A stretch of DNA of 64,000 bases from contig JANQFC010000052.1 of assembly GCA_028278035.1 (NCBI GenBank), positions 145,324 to 209,323 on the forward strand, written 5' to 3'. Shown here in pieces: positions 44,777-53,672 of this stretch (positions within the stretch are counted from its first letter, which is position 1; every line of letters begins with the position of its first letter). The notes under the pieces were generated by a model that did no database searches, was not told the origin of the DNA, and saw only the letters and a program-made list of their open reading frames with translations. The position numbers were made by a program, and so were the translations under genes. The stretch is from Chlamydiales bacterium (GTDB lineage Bacteria; Chlamydiota; Chlamydiia; Chlamydiales; SM23-39).

Positions 44777-45826
44777 TTATTCTTGTAGCAAACAGCCATT
44801 TATCATATTTATTTCTCGATTATTTATACTGATTTTTTTGCTTTTTAATTTTTTAGGGATTAAACATGAGTTACATATATGATAATTATTTATATCAAAG
44901 TTATTTCTAATATCCGTTAATATAGATCCATGCCAAATATCAAAAATTGAATTTTTCGTAACATCTCCAACAATAAATTCTTCACTAGAATCCATGCAGC
45001 AAAGCACACACTTACCATCTACTAAAACAATTAATCTTTGATAAATTTGAGGACAGGTAATATTTTCTTCATATTGATACTTTCCCCAATTTTTCTCATT
45101 AAAATCTAAATAAGTACAATACGTCACTAAATCACAATAAGGTGAAAAAATGTTATAATATTCTTCAGCATTTTCTTCTATTGCATGCGATACGCTCTGC
45201 ACAACAATTACAGGTCTTTTTCTATTTAATTTCTCTTTTATTTTTTTAATGTTTCTAACTACATCTACAATTTTATCAAATTTGATTGGTTTTCGAATTT
45301 TCTCATATACATCTTTCAATCCATCTATAGAAATTGTGATCCAATCCAAATAAGGAATCATTTTTTCTATTAAGTCATTGGTCAATAAAGCTCCATTTGT
45401 AGTCATGCTAATTTCTTTAATATTTTTTTCTTCTTTTGCATACTTAATAAATTCTAAAAATTTTGGATGTAATGTTGGCTCTCCTCGAAAAAAAATTCTA
45501 AGAGCAGGAATATTATTATCGCTCATTTCATCGACCACTTTTTTAAATAATTTTTCCTCCATAAAAGACTGTCTATTACGATTTTTATTAAAATCATCGG
45601 TTTGTAAAAAACACATCGGACACTTTAAATTACATTTTGCACTAATTTCTAAATCAATATTCAAAGGATATTCAGGAACAATTTTGTCTACATAGCCTCT
45701 ATTCCATTTTTGTCTGTATTCTTTATATTCTTTTTCCCATCCCAAAGCTCTCAACTTATTATAGTTTTGTATTCTCTCATCGGTATCTAAAGAATAATTT
45801 CCTTTATTAGCATCTTGTTTTTTCAT
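44777..45826 (-). CDS. Radical SAM/SPASM-domain protein
   Basis: The protein has 349 residues. C65, C69 and C72 (SAKCNLKCPMCFLQT) bind the SAM-cleaving cluster. RIFFRGEPTLHPKFLEFI and EISMTTNGALL follow. The SPASM-like C-terminus has CPQIYQRLIV, CVLCCMDSSEEF, GDVTKNSIFDIWHG and HICNSCLIPKK. It lies 17 bases after the amidotransferase gene and so probably belongs to the pseudaminic-type operon. It may act on the sugar or on another intermediate. It is distinct from the radical SAM protein at 40672-41736, with which it shares only the domain layout. Confidence 0.85.
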   Translation of the reverse strand: MKKQDANKGNYSLDTDERIQNYNKLRALGWEKEYKEYRQKWNRGYVDKIVPEYPLNIDLEISAKCNLKCPMCFLQTDDFNKNRNRQSFMEEKLFKKVVDEMSDNNIPALRIFFRGEPTLHPKFLEFIKYAKEEKNIKEISMTTNGALLTNDLIEKMIPYLDWITISIDGLKDVYEKIRKPIKFDKIVDVVRNIKKIKEKLNRKRPVIVVQSVSHAIEENAEEYYNIFSPYCDLVTYCTYLDFNEKNWGKYQYEENITCPQIYQRLIVLVDGKCVLCCMDSSEEFIVGDVTKNSIFDIWHGSILTDIRNNFDINNYHICNSCLIPKKLKSKKISINNREINMINGCLLQE

Positions 45827-45843
45827 ATTATCCCTACTTAATT

Positions 45844-46962
45844 TTATGACTCATCCCAAATATTATCCTTGACCCAATGGTTTTTACTTTTGTTCCAAAC
45901 TCTTTCGTCTCTAAAAGAATCAGCTATTTCATCAAATTCAGTTTCCGTCATATCCACATACTTCAACCATCTTAATAAGTCTTTGGGCTTAACGTGATCG
46001 TATTTCTTAACCATTTCTATGCCTTGATCCCTTGTTAAACGGCCTGCTCGAATATCTTTGCAAGCATGGTCTGTTCCACGACCATATCCAAATTTGATGA
46101 ATTTCAAATAATCATGAAGACCATTTTCATGCATATCATCTAAATTTGAAAAAGTCCTATATGTCCTATCAAAAGGTTCTTTAGCAGGCTGCCAACCATA
46201 TAATTTTTGAACTAATTCCGAATTTTTCTGTCCATCCCAATTGACATAATTCCCTAAATAAATACCTCTTATATTATTTTCTTCTATCTCTTTGTGGGTT
46301 GGATATTTTGCCCATAATAAATCTTTTTCTCGTAAATTTTCCTTATCATCTATCATATCATACCAGTCATATCCTCTTTGCGCATGCTCTAATCTATATC
46401 TAGCTGTCATTTCAGGAAAGTCATTCATAGAAAACATGCCGCCTATGTCAGTATATCCGTGTTCTCCCCAAATAATTAATGGAATTTTCATTTGAACAGC
46501 TACAATAACCGGATAAGTAAAAATACCACAATGAGCATGCCAATTCATATCTCCCATTTTCTTAAAACAAATACGATTTAATTTAATGAGAACTTTCTCA
46601 GAAGGACGAAAAATAATATGATCTACATCAAAAATTTCTCTCATTCTTTGTAGGTTATATTCTCCCTCTCGTAAATAATTATTACCATGATACGTAACCA
46701 ATAAAGGCTTTAGCTTTAATTCTTTCGTTACATAATGAGTTTGAAAATAACTATCTTTTCCACCAGATACTGGTATGATACAATCGTAATTATTATCACT
46801 TTTATATGCAGATACTAATTCTTGAAGTAACTGAGCGCGATACTCCCAGTTAATTTTATTTTTTTCTTCATGAATTCTACAACCTGAGCAAATTCCTTTA
46901 TCATCAAATGTTAACTTAATAGCTGAAGAAATTGGATAAACACACTTTTTACAATAAATCAT
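45844..46962 (-). CDS. N-acetyl sugar amidotransferase (WbpG/PseA/LpsF-like)
   Basis: PP-loop ATPase of 372 residues. C4/C7 (MIYCKKCVYP) and C25/C28 (GICSGC) form a zinc site. CIIPVSGGKDSYF holds the PP-loop at 66-71. VTYHGNNYLREGEYNLQRM and WGEHGYTDIGGMF are family features. WbpG/PseA proteins convert an N-acetyl group to an acetamidino group with ammonia from a glutaminase partner. The HisF- and HisH-like proteins encoded just upstream are the usual partners. The neighbouring PseI/PseF genes suggest that pseudaminic acid or a precursor is the target. Confidence 0.9.
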   Translation of the reverse strand: MIYCKKCVYPISSAIKLTFDDKGICSGCRIHEEKNKINWEYRAQLLQELVSAYKSDNNYDCIIPVSGGKDSYFQTHYVTKELKLKPLLVTYHGNNYLREGEYNLQRMREIFDVDHIIFRPSEKVLIKLNRICFKKMGDMNWHAHCGIFTYPVIVAVQMKIPLIIWGEHGYTDIGGMFSMNDFPEMTARYRLEHAQRGYDWYDMIDDKENLREKDLLWAKYPTHKEIEENNIRGIYLGNYVNWDGQKNSELVQKLYGWQPAKEPFDRTYRTFSNLDDMHENGLHDYLKFIKFGYGRGTDHACKDIRAGRLTRDQGIEMVKKYDHVKPKDLLRWLKYVDMTETEFDEIADSFRDERVWNKSKNHWVKDNIWDES

Positions 46963-46997
46963 TTATTTTTTCTCAATATTTAATAATTAAAAAAAAG

Positions 46998-47792
46998 TTA
47001 TAACCGAACACTGATATTTTCTTCAGCTAAAACTTTTTTAGCTTTTATCGTGCTTTGCTCTGTATAGTGAAAGATATTAGCTGCAGAAACGGCAGAAGCT
47101 CCCCCAATATTTATCCCATCAGCCAAGTCTTTCCATTTTCCAACGCCTCCACAGGCAATTACTGGTATTTTCACGCTATTTGTCATTTTCTGAATAAGCG
47201 ACAGATCGTAACCTGTCATTAATCCATCTTTATCTATTGAATTTAAAAAAATTTCACCGGCCCCTAAACTTTCTGCTGTTTGCGCCCAAACAATAGGATC
47301 TAAATCAGTAGCTTCTATGCCATGATTAATAAACACTTTATTTTTATTTTCTCTATCTTTTTTTACATCTATTGAAACAACAATTGCTTGACTTCCAAAT
47401 TTATCTGAGGCTTTTTTTATTATATCTTTATTTTGTACAGCAATTGTATTAATTATTACCTTATCTACTCCTTTTTTAAAAAATGCATCCATTTGTTCTA
47501 TTGTTCTTATTCCTCCTCCAGCTGCAATCGGAACAAAACAAATTTTAGAACATTCTTCTACAATATCCACAAAAGTTGATAAAGTTTTATAATTATAATC
47601 TCTTCTCATCAAACTAGTATAATCATCGGATTTACTGATGTTTAAAAATACAATTTCATCTACCGCCCAAGCGTTAAAAAACTGAATAGCAATCTTAGGA
47701 TTACCTATAATTTGATAATTAGAAAAATTAGTAGTTTTCACTAATTGACCATTTTGCAGTAATAAAGTTGGAATTAATCTTTTTTTAAGCAT
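46998..47792 (-). CDS. HisF-like synthase subunit of a sugar amidotransferase
   Basis: TIM-barrel protein of 264 residues similar to HisF. The N-terminus KKRLIPTLLLQNGQLVKTT has Leu at position 11 where histidine-pathway HisF has a catalytic Asp. The other key acid is kept (VVSIDVKK, D142). IAAGGGIRTIEQMDAFF and IPVIACGGVG are the phosphate sites. The Leu at position 11 matches HisF2-type proteins of O-antigen clusters, so it likely passes ammonia to WbpG rather than making imidazole glycerol phosphate. No other his gene is present. It overlaps the HisH-like gene by 8 bases. Confidence 0.88.
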   Translation of the reverse strand: MLKKRLIPTLLLQNGQLVKTTNFSNYQIIGNPKIAIQFFNAWAVDEIVFLNISKSDDYTSLMRRDYNYKTLSTFVDIVEECSKICFVPIAAGGGIRTIEQMDAFFKKGVDKVIINTIAVQNKDIIKKASDKFGSQAIVVSIDVKKDRENKNKVFINHGIEATDLDPIVWAQTAESLGAGEIFLNSIDKDGLMTGYDLSLIQKMTNSVKIPVIACGGVGKWKDLADGINIGGASAVSAANIFHYTEQSTIKAKKVLAEENISVRL

Positions 47793-48396
47793 TTTTTATC
47801 TCTGAAAAATTTTGTAATATCTTTAAACCAGATTTTTGACTTCTCTCCGGATGGAATTGTACACCCATAATATTATTTTTTTGCACAGCAGCAACAAAAT
47901 TATTTCCATAACAACATGTAGATATAACTGCTTTATTATCTTTAGTTTTCAAAACAAAACTATGAACAAAATAAAAAACGTGAGATTCAATATCTGTAAA
48001 TAATTTAGATGAAGATGTAACCATAATATCATTCCAGCCAATATGAGGAATCAACAAATCTTGATGTTCTATTTTTTGTACAGTTCCTTTTATCCAACCC
48101 AAACCATTAGTATTACCTTTTTCTTCTCCCTTTTCCGCCAATAACTGCATACCTAGACATATACCTAATAAAGGTTTTTGCTTCTCTATTACTTCTTCAT
48201 TTAATAACTCTATCAAATTCAGTTTTTTTAAATGCTCCATTCCTGCTTTAAAAGATCCGACTCCCGGCAATATTAAATGACTAGCATTTATTATATCTTC
48301 ATTTTTATTAGAAATAATTGATTTAATTTTTAAAAACTCTAAAGAATTTTTAATTGAGCCAACATTGCCCATTTGATAGTCAATAATACATATCAT
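47785..48396 (-). CDS. HisH-like glutamine amidotransferase subunit
   Basis: Class I glutaminase of 203 residues. Cys80 (LLGICLGMQLL), His182 and Glu184 (VQFHPERS) form the catalytic triad. CIIDYQMGNVGSIKNSL and ILPGVGSFKAGMEHL are HisH features. It would release ammonia for the HisF/WbpG pair. The start is the ATG at 48396; a TTG at 48402 is in frame but unlikely. It follows pseF with a gap of about 48 bases. Confidence 0.9.
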   Translation of the reverse strand: MICIIDYQMGNVGSIKNSLEFLKIKSIISNKNEDIINASHLILPGVGSFKAGMEHLKKLNLIELLNEEVIEKQKPLLGICLGMQLLAEKGEEKGNTNGLGWIKGTVQKIEHQDLLIPHIGWNDIMVTSSSKLFTDIESHVFYFVHSFVLKTKDNKAVISTCCYGNNFVAAVQKNNIMGVQFHPERSQKSGLKILQNFSEIKNA

Positions 48397-48444
48397 ATGC
48401 AAAAATATTATATAAGCTTGAGTATTTATTATTTTAAATTTTTG

Positions 48445-49149
48445 TTAATTATAGCAAATTTTTGTAAAATTCTGATATTTAATTTCAGCTATTTGCCAAT
48501 CTTCTTCCGTATCAATATCATGAGCACACAAATCAGAAACTATATAGGGAAAACAATTTGATAAAAATATTGTTTTTTCTTTCATAAAAGCTTTTTCTTT
48601 CAACCAGTAAAACTGCCCTGCATCATGATACGTTTTTTCTAAGTCCTGAGACCTTTTATTAATATTTTCCGGAAAATAAAATTGTACCCTGTCATTTTTT
48701 ATACATAAAGCCCGTTGTATAGGATAATCATTGCATATTACAGGAACCAAACCATTATTTTTTTGCTGAACTAATATTTCATATGTTTTCTGTAATATTT
48801 CTGATGTCACAAATGGAGCTGCAGGATAAATACAGCAAATATAATCAAAAAATTTTTTCCTCTTATTATATTTTAACAATACTTCTTCTATAACTGAGGC
48901 TGTTGTTGCAAAATCATCAGCATTTTTTTTAGATCTAAAAAAAGGAACTTTCGCTTTATATTGCATTGCAATTGCAGCAATATTTGCATCTTCTGTAGAA
49001 ACCATTATTTCATCAAAACAATTAGATGCAATAGCAGCTTCGATTGAATACTTAATTATCGGATAGCCTAAAAAATTTTTAATGTTTTTATTTTTTATTC
49101 TTTTGCTTTGAGCTCTGGCTGGAATAATAGCTAAAACTTTTTTTTTCAT
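48445..49149 (-). CDS. pseF: Pseudaminic acid cytidylyltransferase PseF
   Basis: CMP-sugar synthetase of 234 residues. LAIIPARAQSKRIKNKNIKN is the CTP-binding signature. IKYSIEAAI, VSTEDANIAAIA, and FRSKKNADDFATTASVI match PseF proteins. It would activate the nonulosonic acid as the CMP donor. The ATG at 49149 overlaps the pseI stop (ATGA at 49149-49146), so I chose it over the TTG at 49167. CMP-legionaminic or CMP-sialic synthetases are close alternatives, but the adjacent PseI and PseC favour pseudaminic acid. Confidence 0.87.
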   Translation of the reverse strand: MKKKVLAIIPARAQSKRIKNKNIKNFLGYPIIKYSIEAAIASNCFDEIMVSTEDANIAAIAMQYKAKVPFFRSKKNADDFATTASVIEEVLLKYNKRKKFFDYICCIYPAAPFVTSEILQKTYEILVQQKNNGLVPVICNDYPIQRALCIKNDRVQFYFPENINKRSQDLEKTYHDAGQFYWLKEKAFMKEKTIFLSNCFPYIVSDLCAHDIDTEEDWQIAEIKYQNFTKICYN

Positions 49150-50192
49150 TTTTCCAATAAATCCCAAGTAATTGAAGTTCCAAATTCAACATTTTTTATT
49201 ATTTTTTTTCCTATTATTTTTTCACAGTCTTTTGATGAAATACCTATTTTAGGCCTTAAAGAAACTATATTATCATAAGAAATAATATCTCCTTTTTTTA
49301 AATTATTTTTTGCAAATAAGGATCTGGTATATCTTAATGATTTTTTTTCACGTTCTGTATGTCCATAATATACCTTACCTAAAGCTCTATGGGCATTATG
49401 ACATTCTTGTACTAATAGTTTCATTTCATCTGGCTCCATAGAAAAAACAGAATCTATACCTTTGGTTTTTCTAGATAAAGTAAAGTGCTTTTCAATAACA
49501 CAAGCGCCTAAAGCTATACTTGCTATTGCAACTCCCACTCCTAAAGTATGATCAGAAAGACCAATTTCATAATTAAATTGTTTTTTCATATCTGTGATAG
49601 TAAATAGATTAGCATCCTCGATATTGGCAGGATAAGCACTTGTACATTTCAGTAAAATAATTTTATCACATCCGAATTTATTTAAAATCTCTACCGATTT
49701 TTTTATATCATCTAAGCTAGCTAATCCAGTAGACATAATTACTGTTTTTTTTGTTTCTGCAACACTTTTTAATATAAAAGGATCCGTATTCTCAAAAGAA
49801 GCTATTTTATAACATGGAACATCAAACCTTTCTAAAAAATTAACCGCTTTCGGATCATAAACACTGCTGAAATAAACTAGATCCAATTCTTTGCATTTAT
49901 CAAAAATTGTTTTATGCCATTCCCACGGCATATAAGCTTGTTTATACAAATCATAAAAATATTGACCTTTCCAAGGACTATTATCCACAATACGAAAATG
50001 ATTATTCTTTTTATTTAATGTAATAGAATCTGGAGTATATGTTTGCAGTTTAACCGCATCAACATTAGCTTCTTTAGCTTTTTCAACAAGTTTCAAAGCT
50101 CTTTTTAAAGATTGGTTATGATTTGCCGATAATTCGGCAATAATAAAAGGAGGTCGGTTTTTTCCAATTTTTCTTTTATTAATCTCTATCAT
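49146..50192 (-). CDS. pseI: Pseudaminic acid synthase PseI (NeuB family)
   Basis: TIM-barrel synthase of 348 residues with a C-terminal antifreeze-like (SAF) domain (about 290-348). It condenses a 2,4-diacetamido hexose with phosphoenolpyruvate to make the nine-carbon acid. PPFIIAELSANHNQSLKRAL, AVKLQTYTPDSITL, and YDLYKQAYMPWEWHK are typical of PseI rather than NeuB or LegI. IGLSDHTLGVGVAIAS and VIEKHFTLSRKTKGIDSVFS are active-site loops. It is translationally coupled to the fusion gene upstream and to pseF downstream. Confidence 0.92.
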   Translation of the reverse strand: MIEINKRKIGKNRPPFIIAELSANHNQSLKRALKLVEKAKEANVDAVKLQTYTPDSITLNKKNNHFRIVDNSPWKGQYFYDLYKQAYMPWEWHKTIFDKCKELDLVYFSSVYDPKAVNFLERFDVPCYKIASFENTDPFILKSVAETKKTVIMSTGLASLDDIKKSVEILNKFGCDKIILLKCTSAYPANIEDANLFTITDMKKQFNYEIGLSDHTLGVGVAIASIALGACVIEKHFTLSRKTKGIDSVFSMEPDEMKLLVQECHNAHRALGKVYYGHTEREKKSLRYTRSLFAKNNLKKGDIISYDNIVSLRPKIGISSKDCEKIIGKKIIKNVEFGTSITWDLLEK

Positions 50193-51412
50193 TTTAAAAG
50201 CCTTGTTTGAGAAAACATAAGTTCATAATAATCTGTTTTTTTTAATATTTTATAATTTGCATTGCAAAAACATTTTATAGAAATGTTATTTTCTTTTTTT
50301 ATGCGAGCTATAATTGAACGTTGCTTAAAAAGATTGGTAAAAAGACAAGAAACATATCTAATTGCCTTAAAACCTATTTTCTTGTTTCTATATTTATTTG
50401 AAAGGCTAATGGATATTTCCCAAATATTTTTTTTTCTTTCATCTAATCTGATATAGCCCATAGAATTAAACTGTTTATCTTTTAAAATAAGAAAAAAACA
50501 CTTTTTTGAAGTAATTCTTTTAGCAAACCATTTTTGATGCTCTTTAAAGATTATTGCAGTCGTCGAAAATGAATATTTTCTTGCGACTGAATCATTCGCA
50601 TACTCATATACTTCTTTAATATGTCTAAAATCTGCTAATTTGAAGGCTACCTCATTATTAGAAAATAATGCTGAAAAATATGCACAATCTTTTTTAAAAT
50701 CATTTAAATGCGTTTTATGATTTTTATAAGTCTCTAATGTAATTTTAGATTTTAAAGGAATCTTTTGAACTATTTTTTTGAAATCAAAATTTCCATCAGT
50801 TAGATGTAAGTGCTGATCATATATTCCATTAATATCTCCATCTGTTAAATGAAACATCTGAGGGGATAATTCTAAATATTCATCCATTTCTTGAATAAAG
50901 TCTTTTTTTCTTGCATTCGAAGAACACATGCCATGGCCTATGTCATAGCAAAAGCCAACTTTTGCATTCTCTATTGTATATTTCATCTGCTCAGGAGAAT
51001 GAATGGTTCCCTTTCCGGCATTTAAAAGATAATAAGGCTTATTTTCTACACAAATTCTAGAATCATTTATAATACTAAGCTGCCGCAGAGTTTCTTCGAT
51101 ATCTCCATCAATTCCCGGATGTAGAATTATTATTTCACAATTTAACAAATCCGCAAATTTTTTAGTCTCTTCTATAAGTTTTATATTATTCGAATAATAA
51201 GTTTTTCGAGAAAGGCACATGTTATGAGAAAAATGCGGAGCATGAATGATAAAAGGAATATTTAATTTTTTCCATTCAGACCCCACATGAGCATAAGTGT
51301 TAGGCTCTACATATAATTCTATATATTCATAATATCCTTTGTCATAAAGTTTGACAGCATCCTGAATGTATTGAAGATTAGTCGACCAAAGCTTTAATCC
51401 TATTTTATGCAT
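50189..51412 (-). CDS. Fusion of TIM-barrel (AP endonuclease 2-like) and GNAT acetyltransferase
   Basis: The protein has 407 residues. Residues 1-240 form a sugar-phosphate isomerase/AP-endonuclease-2-like barrel with likely metal ligands in ILHPGID, CVENKP, YDIGHGMC, FHLTDGD and TLETYK. Residues 245-407 form a GNAT domain: NDSVARKYSFSTTAI, FKEHQKWFAKRI and SNKYRNKKIGFKAIRYV (CoA site). The GNAT part resembles PseH, which acetylates the 4-amino group between PseC and PseI. The barrel has no known role in pseudaminic synthesis. The gene lies exactly where PseH/PseG would be expected, one base after pseC and overlapping pseI by four bases. Confidence 0.83.
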   Translation of the reverse strand: MHKIGLKLWSTNLQYIQDAVKLYDKGYYEYIELYVEPNTYAHVGSEWKKLNIPFIIHAPHFSHNMCLSRKTYYSNNIKLIEETKKFADLLNCEIIILHPGIDGDIEETLRQLSIINDSRICVENKPYYLLNAGKGTIHSPEQMKYTIENAKVGFCYDIGHGMCSSNARKKDFIQEMDEYLELSPQMFHLTDGDINGIYDQHLHLTDGNFDFKKIVQKIPLKSKITLETYKNHKTHLNDFKKDCAYFSALFSNNEVAFKLADFRHIKEVYEYANDSVARKYSFSTTAIIFKEHQKWFAKRITSKKCFFLILKDKQFNSMGYIRLDERKKNIWEISISLSNKYRNKKIGFKAIRYVSCLFTNLFKQRSIIARIKKENNISIKCFCNANYKILKKTDYYELMFSQTRLLK

Positions 51413-51413
51413 A

Positions 51414-52571
51414 TTATTTAGATATTTTTTTTATTATTGAAGTAATGAATGCTACATCCTTTTTATTTAATTGTACATATAGTGGAAGCGATAATGTTTT
51501 TTGATAATATTTTTCTGAATTTGGATATTTTTCATTTTTAAAACCTAATTGTTGATAATAAGGTTGTTTATAAACAGGTATATAATGAACTTGAGTAAAA
51601 ATATTATATTTTTTAAGTTCATTAACTAATTCTTTTTTAGTTATTTTCAACTTATCAAAATTTATTAAAAGACAAAAAAGATGGTGTGTTATCTCTCCAT
51701 AATAATTGTCTTTTAAAAAGTTAAACCTTTCATCATTTTGAAATAATTCCCTATAATAATTAACTAAATCATTTCTTTTATTTGTAAAGTTAGATAGTTT
51801 CTTGAGCTGAGATATTCCTAATGCAGCCCCAACATCACTCAATCTATAATTATATCCTAATTTTTGCATCTCATAATACCAAGGCCCTTCCGAATTCTTT
51901 ATCATTTTAGGATCTTTTGTAATTCCACAAGATCTTAATAAACACAGCTTGTCATAAAGATTTTTATTATTAGTAGTAATCACCCCGCCTTCAGTTGTGG
52001 TAATGTTTTTAATAGGATGAAAAGAAAAAACACATAAATCAGAAAACTGACATGAACCAACTTTTGCTGATTTATAACTAGAACCTATTGCATGTGCTGC
52101 ATCTTCAACAATAAACAAATCATTTTCTCTAGCAATATTATAAATTCTTTCCATATCACAGGATTGCCCTGCGTAATGAACAGGAATAATACATTTGGTA
52201 TTTTTCGTAATGGTCTTCTGTATTTCATTTGGATCTATTAAAGCCGTTCTTGGATCAATATCAGCAAATTTAACTCTAGCATTAACATACAATACACAAT
52301 TAGCAGAAGAAACAAAGGTAATGGGGGTTGTTATAACTTCGTCATTATTCTTAATATCTAAAGCTAACATACATATATGAAGCGCTGCAGTTCCATTACT
52401 AACAGCTACTGCATATTTCGCATTGGTATATTTACAAATTTCTTTTTCAAATTCTGCAATCTTTGGCCCTTGTGTTAAAAAATCAGATTTAAGAGTTTTG
52501 ACCGCTTCTCTAATATCTATAATTGAAATACACTGTTTATTGTAAGGATAATTTTTTTTAGTAAGTTTCAC
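51414..52571 (-). CDS. pseC: UDP-4-keto-6-deoxy-sugar aminotransferase PseC-like
   Basis: PLP aminotransferase (DegT/DnrJ/EryC1/StrS family) of 385 residues. PYNKQCISIIDI and LKSDFLTQGPKIAEFEKEI are a typical PseC start. VSNGTAALHICMLAL binds the cofactor phosphate. The PLP lysine is K188 in FSFHPIKNITTTEGG. It adds the 4-amino group to the keto sugar from PseB. The start is GTG at 52571 with AAGGAG five bases upstream; the nearby ATG is out of frame. PseB, which makes the substrate, is not in the window. Confidence 0.9.
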   Translation of the reverse strand: MKLTKKNYPYNKQCISIIDIREAVKTLKSDFLTQGPKIAEFEKEICKYTNAKYAVAVSNGTAALHICMLALDIKNNDEVITTPITFVSSANCVLYVNARVKFADIDPRTALIDPNEIQKTITKNTKCIIPVHYAGQSCDMERIYNIARENDLFIVEDAAHAIGSSYKSAKVGSCQFSDLCVFSFHPIKNITTTEGGVITTNNKNLYDKLCLLRSCGITKDPKMIKNSEGPWYYEMQKLGYNYRLSDVGAALGISQLKKLSNFTNKRNDLVNYYRELFQNDERFNFLKDNYYGEITHHLFCLLINFDKLKITKKELVNELKKYNIFTQVHYIPVYKQPYYQQLGFKNEKYPNSEKYYQKTLSLPLYVQLNKKDVAFITSIIKKISK

Positions 52572-52591
52572 ATTAGCTCCTTATAAATTAA

Positions 52592-53638
52592 TCAATTTTT
52601 TATAGCACTCATGACATCATACTTAATAAAATCTCCTTTTTTATACATTTGCTCAGTTTCATCAAAAATGTGCTTCACCTCTTTAGGTGTTTTAACTTCA
52701 TCGTATCCTACCAGTTCATCAATAAAATCTTTTTGCTCCTGAGTTATTTTAAATTGATAATTATTAAATAATTCCAGTGCTTTTATATTTACAGGATCAT
52801 TTAATAAACTTTGATACCAAGAAGCAGGATAAATTAAAGGATCTTTTGTATTGTTATCCACAAATCTTATAGAAGAATCTGGAATAATAAAATGAGGCGT
52901 ATTTAAAAAAATTGAATATACTATTTGAGAAGAAGGCACAACTGATGCTGTTACTGATGCCGATTCTATAATAAATTTTAATCTAGATAAAAAATACTGA
53001 TCAAATAAATACCCAGCCGTTATACATTCAAATCCATGTTGTTCATAAATAGGTTTCATTTTATCTACATCTTGCCAATAAAGGCATATCCTAATATTTT
53101 GAAAATCCTTATAAAAATTTTTCAAATATTCACAAAATGAATTAATATCATGCGTTACAGTCGTCCAACTACAAGAATGAGGGACAAAAACAACAAGATT
53201 ATCTTTTAAACGCTGTTTTTCCTCTTGTATTGTTTTCTCATCAAAACATTGTTCTGCATAAGCTATTTGAGGACCGATACAGTAAACTTTTTTAGAAGTA
53301 AGCGTTTGTAATTCTTTGTATCTTTTTTTCATACATAATAAAAATGCAGGCAAGCGTATTTTAAGATCCGGCGTAGTAAAAGGTCCCCACATTGTTATTG
53401 CATGTTCAATTACTGCTTTTATTTTATACCTTGAAGGTACATTGGCATATTTTTTTAAAGTATATCCATTTCCATAACAATCATTTTTATAATTTAACTC
53501 TTTTGTCATAAAAGGAGGTAATGACTGAGATAACTTATTAATAGAGGTAATAGGTAAACTTTTACGTTTTTTAAATTCATTTTTTAATAAACGATGTTGC
53601 CTTTGAAGCTCTAAATATTTGATAAATTTCTTAATCAC
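52592..53638 (-). CDS. Unrecognised protein of the polysaccharide cluster, possible glycosyltransferase
   Basis: The protein has 348 residues and starts with GTG at 53638, preceded by AGGGG. I do not recognise the family. LVVFVPHSCSWTTVTHDINS and ICLYWQDVDKMKPIYEQHGF, followed by FLSRLKFIIESASVTASVVP and SSQIVYSIFLNTPHFIIPDS, look like the C-domain of a GT-B fold: strand-loop repeats and a Ser-rich nucleotide loop. The N-terminal 80 residues are basic. It sits between a GT9 gene and pseC, so transfer of the nonulosonic acid is one possibility. This is inference. Confidence 0.55.
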   Translation of the reverse strand: MIKKFIKYLELQRQHRLLKNEFKKRKSLPITSINKLSQSLPPFMTKELNYKNDCYGNGYTLKKYANVPSRYKIKAVIEHAITMWGPFTTPDLKIRLPAFLLCMKKRYKELQTLTSKKVYCIGPQIAYAEQCFDEKTIQEEKQRLKDNLVVFVPHSCSWTTVTHDINSFCEYLKNFYKDFQNIRICLYWQDVDKMKPIYEQHGFECITAGYLFDQYFLSRLKFIIESASVTASVVPSSQIVYSIFLNTPHFIIPDSSIRFVDNNTKDPLIYPASWYQSLLNDPVNIKALELFNNYQFKITQEQKDFIDELVGYDEVKTPKEVKHIFDETEQMYKKGDFIKYDVMSAIKN

Positions 53639-53672
53639 AAGAATTCCCCTAAAATAAAATTTATGGTAATAA

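Noticed and set aside
46998..48396. Histidine biosynthesis genes hisF and hisH
   Set aside because: No other his genes are near, the HisF-like protein has Leu at catalytic position 11, and a WbpG-like amidotransferase is adjacent.
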